Of a stretch of 40,482 nucleotides of DNA, positions 15,649 to 23,419 are shown piece after piece. The position numbers and the translations under genes are program-made. The notes beneath the pieces are model-generated. The model was not told the origin of the DNA and did no database searches. It saw nothing but the letters and a program-made list of their open reading frames with translations. Where the stretch lies: NCBI GenBank assembly GCA_964624395.1, contig CAZUWY010000010.1, positions 1 through 40,482 on the forward strand, written 5' to 3'. Position 1 is the first letter of the stretch; every line of letters begins with the position of its first letter. The DNA comes from UBA1046 sp964624395. Its GTDB lineage: Bacteria; Bacillota; Clostridia; Saccharofermentanales; DTU023.

Positions 15649-16065
15649 ATGGGGTACCCAGTAAGACTTTTATATATATTTCTCGGCCTGGTATTTACCG
15701 GTATAGGCGGGCTGGGAGTTTTTTTGCCGGTACTGCCGACAACTCCTTTTTTGCTGCTGGCGTCATTTTTCTTTTCCAAGGGCTCGGCCAGATTTGAAAA
15801 ATGGTTTAGGGGCACAAAATTGTATCAAAACTATTTGCATGAATTTATCGAGTGCAGAGCGATGAGATTGAAAAACAAAATCGCTCTTTTAAGCTTTGCC
15901 TCATCAGTGCTGCTCCTCTCTATGTTTCTGATAGAAATCCTATTCTTTAGAGTTTTTATCCTGCTCTTAATAGTCTACAAATACTATTATTTTATCTTCA
16001 AAATTAAAACTAGCGACAGTGATAAAAAGAGAGGTGTCTGCCTTGCAAAAAATGAAAATCTTTGA
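15649..16065 (+). CDS. DUF454 (YbaN-family) inner membrane protein
   Basis: 138 aa. Starts at the ATG with GAGGAG six bases upstream; the earlier in-frame ATG at 15643 touches the ribosome site. The DUF454 signature is near the N-terminus: GLVFTGIGGLGVFLPVLPTT, with a helix on each side. A basic stretch FSKGSARFEKWFRG and two closely spaced helices (about 80-120) follow. The molecular role of DUF454 is unknown. It is first in an operon with a NOSP-family protein and a CydDC-like ABC pair, behind the two dyads, so a role in metal, heme or redox transport is a reasonable guess only. Confidence 0.85.
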   Translation: MGYPVRLLYIFLGLVFTGIGGLGVFLPVLPTTPFLLLASFFFSKGSARFEKWFRGTKLYQNYLHEFIECRAMRLKNKIALLSFASSVLLLSMFLIEILFFRVFILLLIVYKYYYFIFKIKTSDSDKKRGVCLAKNENL

Positions 16066-16444
16066 GGGAAAAAAGACTATCCTTGGAGAAGATAAAAGAA
16101 ACAAGGAAATTGATCTGGTGACCAAAATGATCCAGCTTTACTGTAAGGATAAAAATCACTCTAGTACTGGTCTTTGCCAGAGCTGCAGGGAATTGATGGA
16201 GTACTCATATTCTAGAATCAAGCACTGCCCCTTTATGGAGACCAAATCATTTTGCAGTAATTGCAAAGTTCAATGCTACAGGCAGGAGATGAGAGACAAA
16301 ATCAGGCAGGTGATGAGATACAGTGGACCAAGAATGCTACTTTATCATCCAATTTTGACAATACGTCATCTGCTTGAAGACCGGAGAGAAAAAAGACGAA
16401 GATGGCAAGAGGAAAGCTTCGATGGTAGTAAGGCGCTTAACTAA
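16043..16444 (+). CDS. Nitrous oxide-stimulated promoter family (NOSP, PF11756-like) cysteine-rich protein
   Basis: 133 aa from TTG 16043, with GAGGTG six bases upstream; ATG 16052 is an alternative. It overlaps the DUF454 gene by 23 bases. Six or more cysteines are arranged as YCKDK, LCQSCRELMEY, HCPF, FCSNCKVQCY, a pattern recalling NOSP proteins and suited to a Zn or Fe-S site. The segment MRYSGPRMLLYHPILTIRHL is the characteristic C-terminal block. The family name comes from an expression pattern and not from a known activity. Overlap with both neighbours suggests production together with the membrane proteins. Confidence 0.8.
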   Translation: MQKMKIFEGKKTILGEDKRNKEIDLVTKMIQLYCKDKNHSSTGLCQSCRELMEYSYSRIKHCPFMETKSFCSNCKVQCYRQEMRDKIRQVMRYSGPRMLLYHPILTIRHLLEDRREKRRRWQEESFDGSKALN

Positions 16445-18164
16445 CAGAATTAAAGATGCTAAAAAATATATATTTTTGACTGTAGTTTTTAATACGGTCT
16501 CTCTTTTTGCCAATATTGCTTCGATCTTTACTATTGCCAGATTTCTAGATAATTTACTGCAAGGAAGTCTTGCAAATGAAATGATTATTAGAACAGCTTT
16601 AGTTATTTTGGCTGTCATCAGCATAAGAGCTGTGGCCAATTTTTTGTCGGCTAGGACCTCTTATCTATCTTCTGCCAAAGTAAAGCAGCTTTTAAGAGCA
16701 GATCTATTTAAGAAACTTCTTCGCCTGGGCATATCCTATAATGAAAAAGTTGCGACATCAGAAGCAGTCCAGCTTGCTGTTGAAGGAATAGAGCAGCTGG
16801 AGATCTTCTTTGGCGCTTATCTGCCGCAGTTGATTTATAGTTTGCTGGCACCAATCAGCCTTTTTATAGTTTTATCTTTTGTCAGTCTGAAATCTGCCCT
16901 GATCCTTTTGCTGTGCGTGCCTCTGATCCCCCTATCGATAATTGCCTTTCAAAAGATCGCCAAAAGATTGCTCGGCAGGTATTGGGGCAGCTACACATCT
17001 TTGGCGGACAGCTTTCTGGAGAATATTCAAGGCTTAACTACCTTGAAAATATTTGAAAGTGACAGTAAAAAATCTGCCGAGATGGATGAAGAGGCAGAAA
17101 AATTTAGAAAAATAACCATGAAGGTTTTGACCATGCAGCTCAATTCAATCACTGTGATGGATTTGATCGCATTTGGCGGTGCCGCTATTGGCGTTATCGT
17201 AGCTGTAAATGAATATTTTAATGGCAGTATTGGCTTTGCCGGAGTGTTTGCCATCATTATGCTCTCGGCTGAGTTTTTCATCCCCTTAAGAATTTTGGGA
17301 TCTTTCTTTCATATTGCCATGAACGGCATCGCAGCCAGTGAAAAACTCTTCCGCATTCTGGACTTGAATGAGAGAGAGGCGGGCAGTGAAACTATTGCAG
17401 CAGAAGATATCTCCTTTTCTGATTTGAACTTTTCTTATGAAGAAAGCAGGCTGATCCTGAAAGATATTAATTTTCGCATCGCCCGCGGGGAATTTGTCTC
17501 TTTCGTGGGTGAGTCCGGCAGCGGTAAAAGCACGATTGCGGCTTTAATAATGGGTATTTATAAAAATTACCAGGGCAGCATTCAAATAGGCAGCAAGGAA
17601 ATTGGCAATTTAGCTGAAGACAGCGTTATGGCCAATATTACTATGGTCAACCACAACAGCTATATTTTTAAGGGCACAATCCAAGACAATCTGCTGCTGG
17701 GGAATGCCGCGGCCAGTAAAGAGGAGATGGATCAGGTCTTAAAAAAAGTCAATCTCTATGACTTTGTCTATGAAGAAAAGGGGCTGGCCACCAAGATAGT
17801 TGAAAAGGGTTCTAATCTTTCCGGTGGACAGCGACAGAGGCTGGCTCTGGCTAGAGCTCTTTTGCATGACACGCCCATTTATATCTTTGACGAGGCAACT
17901 TCAAATATCGATGCTGAAAGTGAAGCTTTGATCATGGGCATAATTGAAGAATTAGCCGCCACAAAGACAATCATCTTGATTTCTCATAAAATGGGTAATG
18001 TCGTAAATGCAGACAGGATATATGTCCTAGAGAAGGGCCGACTGGTTCAAGAGGGAAGTCATCTGGAATTAATCGAAGAAGCCGGGCAATACCGGAAGAT
18101 TTACACAGAGCAAAGCAATTTAGAAAACTATGCCAAAGTCAAAGAGGAGTTAGTGTATGCCTAG
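16422..18164 (+). CDS. ABC exporter-type half-transporter, CydD-like
   Basis: 580 aa. The start at 16422 has AGAGGAAAG about six bases upstream and overlaps the previous gene by 23 bases. A six-helix membrane domain (about 10-310) is fused to a nucleotide-binding domain with Walker A GESGSGKST (363-371), signature LSGGQRQRLALARAL, Walker B IYIFDEATSNID and switch histidine in LISHK. The Q-loop position reads MVNHNSYIF where glutamine is usual. With the next gene it should form a heterodimer. CydDC exports thiols and heme-related compounds; the same fold serves in siderophore import (IrtAB, YbtPQ). The DtxR-like dyads make an iron or heme role plausible, but the substrate is not shown. Confidence 0.85.
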   Translation: MVVRRLTNRIKDAKKYIFLTVVFNTVSLFANIASIFTIARFLDNLLQGSLANEMIIRTALVILAVISIRAVANFLSARTSYLSSAKVKQLLRADLFKKLLRLGISYNEKVATSEAVQLAVEGIEQLEIFFGAYLPQLIYSLLAPISLFIVLSFVSLKSALILLLCVPLIPLSIIAFQKIAKRLLGRYWGSYTSLADSFLENIQGLTTLKIFESDSKKSAEMDEEAEKFRKITMKVLTMQLNSITVMDLIAFGGAAIGVIVAVNEYFNGSIGFAGVFAIIMLSAEFFIPLRILGSFFHIAMNGIAASEKLFRILDLNEREAGSETIAAEDISFSDLNFSYEESRLILKDINFRIARGEFVSFVGESGSGKSTIAALIMGIYKNYQGSIQIGSKEIGNLAEDSVMANITMVNHNSYIFKGTIQDNLLLGNAAASKEEMDQVLKKVNLYDFVYEEKGLATKIVEKGSNLSGGQRQRLALARALLHDTPIYIFDEATSNIDAESEALIMGIIEELAATKTIILISHKMGNVVNADRIYVLEKGRLVQEGSHLELIEEAGQYRKIYTEQSNLENYAKVKEELVYA

Positions 18165-19812
18165 GAGCGGAATAAAAGTCATGGGGCAACTGATTGGCCT
18201 GGTTAAGCCTTTAACCCATATAATGATTCTGGCAATTGCTACAGGTGTACTGGGCCATTTGGCGGCCATATTCATTACTGTCTTTGGCGGCTTTGCTATT
18301 TTGCAGGTTTTGGGAACTGCAGAAGGTATTGCGCTCGGCACTGTCTTTATTTTTGTTCTTTTATTTGGCCTCTCCAGAGGAGTTTTAAGATATGCAGAAC
18401 AATTGAGCAATCACTATATCGCTTTTAAGCTCCTGGCTCTGATCAGAAATAAGGTTTTTACAGCGCTGAGAAAACTAGCGCCGGCAAAATTGGAAGGCAA
18501 GGATAAAGGCAATCTGATTTCAATCATTACAAGCGATATCGAGCTCTTAGAAGTATTTTATGCCCACACCATCTCTCCGATCGCGATCGGATTTTTGACC
18601 TCAGCCATAATGGTGGCCTTTATTGCCAGCTACAGCCTGCTTTTGGCATTGCTGGCCAGCCTTGCCTATCTTTTTGTGGGTGTATTAATACCCCTTGGGG
18701 CTTCTCGAATCGGCAGCTCGGTAGGCCTTGAATACAGGAATATCTTTGGCAATCTCAATAGCTTTGTCTTGGACAGCCTGAGGGGCCTAAAAGAGATTAT
18801 TCAATATGGCAAGGGGCAGGCCAGGCTGGATGAATTGAATCGAAAATCTGCAGAGCTGGCTGAAAAACACAAGGCGTTAAAAAGTTTTGAGGGCATGACT
18901 AAAACCATCACTGACTCGACAATTTTATTTTTCTCGGCAGCGATGCTCTTTCTGGGCCTCTATTTGCATAATAACGGGCAAATATCTTTTGCCGGCGTCT
19001 TAGTATCTACTATTGCCATGATGAGCTCCTTTGGCCCGGTGGTAGCGCTGAGTAGTCTTTCTAATGATTTAAGACATACACTGGCCAGTGGCAACAGGGT
19101 TTTGGATCTCTTGGCAGAAGAGCCTTTAGTCGCTGAAGTAACAGCAGGCGAGAGGATATCTTTTGGCGATGTCCAATATGAAAATGTGGATTTTTCCTAT
19201 GGGGAGGAAAAAATCCTTCAAGATTATTCTCTTGCTATTAAGAAGAATTCGATTATTGGTATTTATGGTAAAAGCGGCTCAGGAAAATCTACCCTGCTTA
19301 AACTACTGATGAGATTTTGGGATATAGATAGGGGCAGGCTGAGTCTTTCAGGTACAAGTATCAGGGAGATAAACACCAGCAATTTGCGCCAGATGGAAAG
19401 CTATGTCACGCAAGAAACCTATTTATTTAATGACACAATTGCCAATAATATTAAAATTGCCAAAGCTGATGCCAGCTTGGAGGAAATTATTGCCGCCGCT
19501 AAAAAAGCATCCATCCACGATTTCATTATGACCTTGCCCAGAGGCTACGACACCATGGCTGGTGAATTGGGGGATAGTCTTTCCAGCGGGGAAAAGCAAA
19601 GAATAGGAATTGCCAGAGTGTTTATTCACGATGCTCCCCTGATTTTACTAGATGAACCCACCAGTAATCTGGATAGCTTAAATGAGGGCATTATTCTTAA
19701 ATCTTTAGAGGAGGAGGCCAAGGATAAGACGATGATCCTGGTATCTCATAGAAAATCTGCCTTAAATATAGCTGATCATGTTTACAAGCTGGAAAGCGAA
19801 AGAGCTAGCTGA
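18157..19812 (+). CDS. ABC exporter-type half-transporter, CydC-like
   Basis: 551 aa, with GAGGAG seven bases before the ATG and an 8-base overlap with the preceding gene, so expression is coupled. The membrane domain carries the CydC-like stretch RGVLRYAEQLSNHYIAFKLL and LISIITSDIELLEVFYAHTI. The nucleotide-binding domain has Walker A GKSGSGKST (371-379), Q-loop VTQETYLF, signature LSSGEKQRIGIARV (SSGE instead of SGGQ), Walker B LILLDEPTSNLDS and LVSHRK. It is the partner of the upstream half-transporter. No cytochrome bd genes (cydAB) are in the window, so the name CydC only describes similarity. Confidence 0.85.
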   Translation: MPRSGIKVMGQLIGLVKPLTHIMILAIATGVLGHLAAIFITVFGGFAILQVLGTAEGIALGTVFIFVLLFGLSRGVLRYAEQLSNHYIAFKLLALIRNKVFTALRKLAPAKLEGKDKGNLISIITSDIELLEVFYAHTISPIAIGFLTSAIMVAFIASYSLLLALLASLAYLFVGVLIPLGASRIGSSVGLEYRNIFGNLNSFVLDSLRGLKEIIQYGKGQARLDELNRKSAELAEKHKALKSFEGMTKTITDSTILFFSAAMLFLGLYLHNNGQISFAGVLVSTIAMMSSFGPVVALSSLSNDLRHTLASGNRVLDLLAEEPLVAEVTAGERISFGDVQYENVDFSYGEEKILQDYSLAIKKNSIIGIYGKSGSGKSTLLKLLMRFWDIDRGRLSLSGTSIREINTSNLRQMESYVTQETYLFNDTIANNIKIAKADASLEEIIAAAKKASIHDFIMTLPRGYDTMAGELGDSLSSGEKQRIGIARVFIHDAPLILLDEPTSNLDSLNEGIILKSLEEEAKDKTMILVSHRKSALNIADHVYKLESERAS

Positions 19813-20236
19813 TAACATCTCTAAACGTAAAGACTAAGCTTTATCTTTTGCCCTCAGCTGATCTGCTGGCTAAAACTGCCGGCAGATGCTATCTTTAGAG
19901 CTAAATGTAAATGCGCAATCGCTTAAGATTTTTTCGAGCTCTTTTTTATCCGCGGCAATTAAATTACTATGTTTTTATTAGTGTAATTGCTTTAATAATT
20001 GTACAATGCTAGCGTCTGGCAAAAAGAGACCTTTAGCTTGAGCAAGCTTTCTGTGAATATTTAGTATTTTAGCAAAGATGCTTTTTAGTCTTGAAAATTT
20101 GAGTATTTGAGTATTTGAATAATTAAATATTTGCAGCATAGATTTCAGCCAGCGCTAATATTTTTTGTTTGGAAGGATAAAACAGATCAAAAAATGACAA
20201 TTCTTCATAGTCATTGACAGATCTGCCCCTATTTTC
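19813..20236. other. Gene-free region with hairpin and octamer repeat
   Basis: No coding region is supported. It holds the hairpin at 19861-19887, a short AGCTTG-AG-CAAGCT hairpin (20035-20048), and an octamer run TTTGAGTA, TTTGAGTA, TTTGAATA, ATTAAATA (20098-20129). No strong promoter for the next gene was recognised. Confidence 0.5.
19861..19887. repeat. Dispersed hairpin repeat, copy 2
   Basis: ATCTGCTGGC and GCCGGCAGAT form a 10-bp stem with one G-U pair around loop TAAAACT. The reverse complement of 36282-36315 has the same arms and an AAAACT-containing loop. It lies 49 bases after the ABC operon and could stabilise or end its transcript, although no T-run follows. Confidence 0.6.
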
Positions 20237-20938
20237 ATGCCCGCAGAGAAAAAATATACAAAGATAGTTAATAATATGGAGATTGAAATTACCCGCAAAA
20301 AGATTAAGAATCTTTACCTGCGGGTAAAAGCTCCCACGGGCAAAATTAAAGTCAGCGCACCTTTGCATCTGAGTGAGAAAAAAATCTGGCAATTTATTGA
20401 AAAGAACCAAGCTTGGATCTTGGCACAAAGAAAAAAACAAGCAAGTAAAGAGCAAAACTTGGCCAAAGAATACAAGGACGGGGAAATTCATTATCTTTGG
20501 GGCCAGCCTTTCACACTGAGAGTTATTGAAAAGGGCGGCCGCTATCTGCTGGAGATTTCTGAAAAAGAGATTATTTACACTCTGCCCCCTGGCTCTGAGC
20601 TAGCAAAGAGAGAAAAACATTATCTGGGCTGGTGCAAGAAGATTTTGCTGGATCAGGCTCTGGTATTCAGCGATTTTTGGCAAGAGAGAATGCAGCTTAA
20701 AAGCAGGGAGATTAGAATCAAAAAGATGAGGTCTAAATGGGGCAGCTGTAATATAAAAGAGAAGCGCATCTGGCTCAGCTTAAATCTCATCCATTATCCC
20801 CAGGAATGCCTGGAGTTTATTCTGGTCCATGAGCTGGCTCATTTGCTGGAGAGAGGACATAATAAAAGATTTTATGCAATTATGGATCATTTTCTGCCCA
20901 GCTGGCGTGAGCGGGCCAAGATTTTAATGTCCCCTTAA
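20237..20938 (+). CDS. YgjP-family (M48-like) zinc metallopeptidase domain protein
   Basis: 233 aa soluble protein. An N-terminal beta-rich region (IEITRKKIKNLYLRVK) is followed by the family signature MRSKWGSCN and the zinc motif VHELAHLLERGHNKRFY, with H198, E199, H202 and H208. This is the layout of YgjP/DUF45 (PF01863) proteins, presumed metallopeptidases of unknown target. The ATG at 20237 has no clear ribosome site; ATG 20276 is an alternative that removes 13 residues. It stands alone, with a gene-free stretch before it and the efp promoter after it. Confidence 0.85.
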   Translation: MPAEKKYTKIVNNMEIEITRKKIKNLYLRVKAPTGKIKVSAPLHLSEKKIWQFIEKNQAWILAQRKKQASKEQNLAKEYKDGEIHYLWGQPFTLRVIEKGGRYLLEISEKEIIYTLPPGSELAKREKHYLGWCKKILLDQALVFSDFWQERMQLKSREIRIKKMRSKWGSCNIKEKRIWLSLNLIHYPQECLEFILVHELAHLLERGHNKRFYAIMDHFLPSWRERAKILMSP

Positions 20939-20962
20939 CACCAGCTTTGCCGCCCGATTTGT

Positions 20963-20991
20963 TTGCGGACTTGAGGGATATGGCATAGAAT
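20963..20991 (+). promoter_or_regulatory. Promoter of the efp-nusB housekeeping block
   Basis: TTGCGG (20963-20968) and TAGAAT (20986-20991) are separated by 17 bp, with transcription expected near 20998, about 43 bases before the efp ATG. Confidence 0.55.
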
Positions 20992-21040
20992 ATACGATAT
21001 AGATGAATAAAGATTAGTATTCTCTTTTGGGAGGTAATTT

Positions 21041-21598
21041 ATGATTAGTGCAGGCGATTTTCGCAACGGGGTGGTCTTTGTCATGGACGGCCAGATATAC
21101 CAGGTGGTGGATTTTCAGCATGTCAAGCCGGGCAAGGGATCTGCCTTTGTACGCACGACTTATAAAAACTTGAAAACAGGCAGTGTTGTGCAAAAGACTT
21201 TTAACCCTTCCGAGAAATTTGAACAGGCCCAGCTGGCCCGCCGCGATATGAGCTATCTTTATGCCGATGGCGATCTTCACTATTTCATGGATACGGAAAA
21301 CTACGACCAGATGCCTATTGCCAAAGATATTCTGGGGGATGTGCTAACTTTCCTCAAAGAAGGAATGGTCTGCAGAGTTGTTTTCTGGGGTCAAGAGATT
21401 ATTGAGGTGGAAGCCCCCACTTTTGTCGAGCTGGAAGTTACGGAATGCGAGCCCGCAGTCAGGGGAGATACAGCCACCACTGCCAATAAAAATGCCACAG
21501 TGGAGACAGGCGCAACAATCAAGGTCCCTCTTTTTGTCAACAAGGGAGATATTGTGCGCATAGACACTAGAACCGGCGAGTATATGGAACGCGCCTGA
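21041..21598 (+). CDS. efp: Elongation factor P
   Basis: 185 aa, the normal length. EF-P binds the ribosome between the P and E sites and relieves stalling at consecutive prolines. The three beta domains are present; the loop that reaches the peptidyl-transfer centre is HVKPGKGSAFVR with K32 at its tip, the residue that many bacteria modify. The C-terminal OB domain ends with the typical GDIVRIDTRTGEYMERA. GGGAGG precedes the ATG by about six bases. In Bacillus and clostridia the spoIIIA operon usually follows efp; here the asp23 gene follows after four bases. Confidence 0.97.
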   Translation: MISAGDFRNGVVFVMDGQIYQVVDFQHVKPGKGSAFVRTTYKNLKTGSVVQKTFNPSEKFEQAQLARRDMSYLYADGDLHYFMDTENYDQMPIAKDILGDVLTFLKEGMVCRVVFWGQEIIEVEAPTFVELEVTECEPAVRGDTATTANKNATVETGATIKVPLFVNKGDIVRIDTRTGEYMERA

Positions 21599-21602
21599 GG
21601 AT

Positions 21603-22016
21603 ATGGCGGAAGAATCAAGTCGCTTTTCAATCAAGGGTGAGCGCACGATGTCTCAAGGCTTTGTGGCTCAGTATGCCGCTGAGGCATCTTTGGCCACTGA
21701 GGGAGTAAACAGTCTTGATACAGGGACGATAGTGACGCTCAAGGAGGCTATCGGCCTGCGCCACGAAGGAAAAGGCGTGCGGGTTTCTTTTCGCAATGAC
21801 CAATCTGACTCTGTCGCCATTACTGTCTACCCGGTAATAAAATTTGGTTATATAATGCCTGATGTGGCCTGGTCGATCCAAGAGCAGGTCAAAGCGGATG
21901 TGGAACTTTATACAGGACTTAATGTTGAAGCTGTAAATGTCCATGTCATGGGAGTTTCCGATGTCGAAGAGGAAATTTTCAACTTAGAGGAACAATTGGA
22001 AAATGAACAGAGTTAG
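21603..22016 (+). CDS. Asp23/Gls24 family envelope stress protein
   Basis: 137 aa from ATG 21603, or 122 aa from ATG 21648, which has the better-spaced GGGTGAG. The Asp23/Gls24 alpha/beta core is recognisable in VSFRNDQSDSVAITVYPVIK and the closing helix IQEQVKADVELYTGLNVEAV followed by NVHVMGV. Family members are abundant cytoplasmic proteins tethered to the membrane by AmaP, and in Staphylococcus they are linked to cell-envelope stress. The next gene encodes an AmaP-like anchor and overlaps this one by 14 bases. Confidence 0.88.
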   Translation: MAEESSRFSIKGERTMSQGFVAQYAAEASLATEGVNSLDTGTIVTLKEAIGLRHEGKGVRVSFRNDQSDSVAITVYPVIKFGYIMPDVAWSIQEQVKADVELYTGLNVEAVNVHVMGVSDVEEEIFNLEEQLENEQS

Positions 22017-22554
22017 CCGCTATATTATTATTGCCTTCTCTTTTATTCTATCAGTCATCTTTTTGCTGATCCTACTGATGCTGGCCAATGATATCATCCT
22101 TAAAGGCATGATAGAAAGCCTGATTGATCTGGCCCAGAAGCAACCCTATAAAACTGTCGGCATCATTGTTGCCCTGGTGATGCTGCTGGTCTCCTTTGCC
22201 ATTATGGTGGTGACCATCCTCACCGGCAGGATGAGAAGGCAAAGAGTCAGAGCAAACGAGATCGGCATCATCGATATTGGGGTGGATGCGATTGAAAGCA
22301 TTGCCCTCAACGCTGCCAAGGCCTCACAGTCAGGGGTGAAATCTGCTAAAGCCTGGGTTTCTCCTTTTAAGGGAGGCAAGATTGCAGTCACCATGAATGT
22401 AATGGCCTATTCGGATGTGGAGCTGCCTTTGATGATGTCCAGGCTGCAGGAGAGAGTAAAAAAGGATATCGAGAAATACACCGGTATCGAAGTGTCGAAT
22501 GTGCAGGTGAAAGTGAACCGCGTCGAGGCTATCACGGCTCGGGTTGAGCGCTGA
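22003..22554 (+). CDS. amaP: AmaP-like alkaline shock response membrane anchor protein
   Basis: 183 aa. Two membrane helices (about 7-29 and 48-71) at the N-terminus are followed by a cytoplasmic domain related to Asp23, with IAVTMNVMAYSDVELPLMMS and the closing VKVNRVEAI. AmaP anchors Asp23 to the membrane. The gene overlaps the preceding Asp23-family gene and is followed after 10 bases by a DUF2273 gene, the usual three-gene envelope module. Confidence 0.85.
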   Translation: MNRVSRYIIIAFSFILSVIFLLILLMLANDIILKGMIESLIDLAQKQPYKTVGIIVALVMLLVSFAIMVVTILTGRMRRQRVRANEIGIIDIGVDAIESIALNAAKASQSGVKSAKAWVSPFKGGKIAVTMNVMAYSDVELPLMMSRLQERVKKDIEKYTGIEVSNVQVKVNRVEAITARVER

Positions 22555-22564
22555 GGTATAGCTC

Positions 22565-22807
22565 ATGGCAGCAAAGCATTTCTGGCAAATTCTGCGTGAG
22601 GGAGTACCAGGTCGCGGTCCCGGTTTTTACGGCGGCCTGGCAGGTCTGGCCATCGGCCTTCTCTGGGTGACCTTTGGTTTCTTTCGCATGTTATTCATCA
22701 TTTTTCTCGGGGCTGCAGGCTACTATATCGGGGCAAAGTATTTCAGCCAGCCCGAGGCGATCAGGTCCTTTTTTGACAAATTATTCCCTCCGGGGAGATT
22801 TCGCTGA
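22565..22807 (+). CDS. DUF2273 small membrane protein
   Basis: 80 aa with two closely spaced membrane segments around GGLAGLAIGLLWVTFGFFRM and LFIIFLGAAGYYIGAKYF. Small DUF2273 proteins usually accompany Asp23 and AmaP genes and are thought to help anchor the complex. There is no strong ribosome site; GAGGTATAGCTC precedes the ATG. It begins 10 bases after amaP. Confidence 0.82.
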   Translation: MAAKHFWQILREGVPGRGPGFYGGLAGLAIGLLWVTFGFFRMLFIIFLGAAGYYIGAKYFSQPEAIRSFFDKLFPPGRFR

Positions 22808-22831
22808 TTATTTTGGGGAGATTATTTTAGC

Positions 22832-23419
22832 TTGAGTCGTAAACTTGCCCGGGAAAGAGCTTTTATGTTTCTTTACAGTCTGGAAATTCAGACTGAAGAT
22901 TATGCTGAACAAAGAGATGTTTTCCTCAAAGAATGGCGCCTGTCCGGGGGCGATACAGATTATTTTGACAAGATTGTCACTGGAGTTTTGCGCTCCAGAG
23001 CTGAGCTCGATCAAATCATTGAGCCCCGCTTGGTGGGCTGGGCTTTGCCCAGAATACCCAAAGTCGATTTGACCATAATGCGCATGGCCCTATACGAGAT
23101 GATGCATTTTACTGATGTACCAAGCTCTGTCTCTATCTCAGAGGCCGTGATTCTGGCAGGCAAGTACAGCGATGAAAAATCCCGCTCCTATATTAATGCT
23201 GTTTTGGGCAATCTGGAGCGCGAAGAGGATTACTCCAGGCAAAAGCAAGAGCTCAATCAAGATGAGATTGAAATAGAAGTAGAAGTAGATATCGATACAG
23301 ATACAGACACAGATGCAGACACAGATGCAGATACAGTTACAGATACAAATGCAGAAACAGATATAGGACCTGTTGAAGAAGAAATTGCAGATGAAGATAT
23401 TAACAGTCAGTCAGGTTAA
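22832..23419 (+). CDS. nusB: Transcription antitermination factor NusB with acidic repeat tail
   Basis: 195 aa from a TTG start supported by the family N-terminus (SRKLARERAFMFLYSLE). NusB binds boxA RNA with NusE (S10) for rRNA antitermination. The alpha-helical body is normal up to about residue 134, with PKVDLTIMRMALYEM and VSISEAVILAGKYSDEKS. Beyond it is an extra tail of some 50 residues built of alternating acidic-Ile/Val/Thr/Ala dipeptides from a hexanucleotide repeat (23270-23365). Such tails are not part of the NusB fold. The xseA start lies inside the tail, so repeat changes would alter both the tail and the coupling region. GGGGAG lies 11 bases upstream. Confidence 0.92.
   Translation: MSRKLARERAFMFLYSLEIQTEDYAEQRDVFLKEWRLSGGDTDYFDKIVTGVLRSRAELDQIIEPRLVGWALPRIPKVDLTIMRMALYEMMHFTDVPSSVSISEAVILAGKYSDEKSRSYINAVLGNLEREEDYSRQKQELNQDEIEIEVEVDIDTDTDTDADTDADTVTDTNAETDIGPVEEEIADEDINSQSG
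23270..23365 (+). repeat. Degenerate hexanucleotide repeat inside nusB
   Basis: Sixteen hexamers of type GAAGTA/GATACA/GACACA/GATGCA run without indels and encode Glu/Asp alternating with Val, Ile, Thr or Ala. Being six bases long, the unit keeps the frame whatever the copy number. Confidence 0.85.

Noticed and set aside
16422..19812. True cydDC of cytochrome bd assembly
   Set aside because: No cydAB genes are nearby, and neighbouring DUF454/NOSP genes and DtxR-like dyads point elsewhere; only similarity is claimed.
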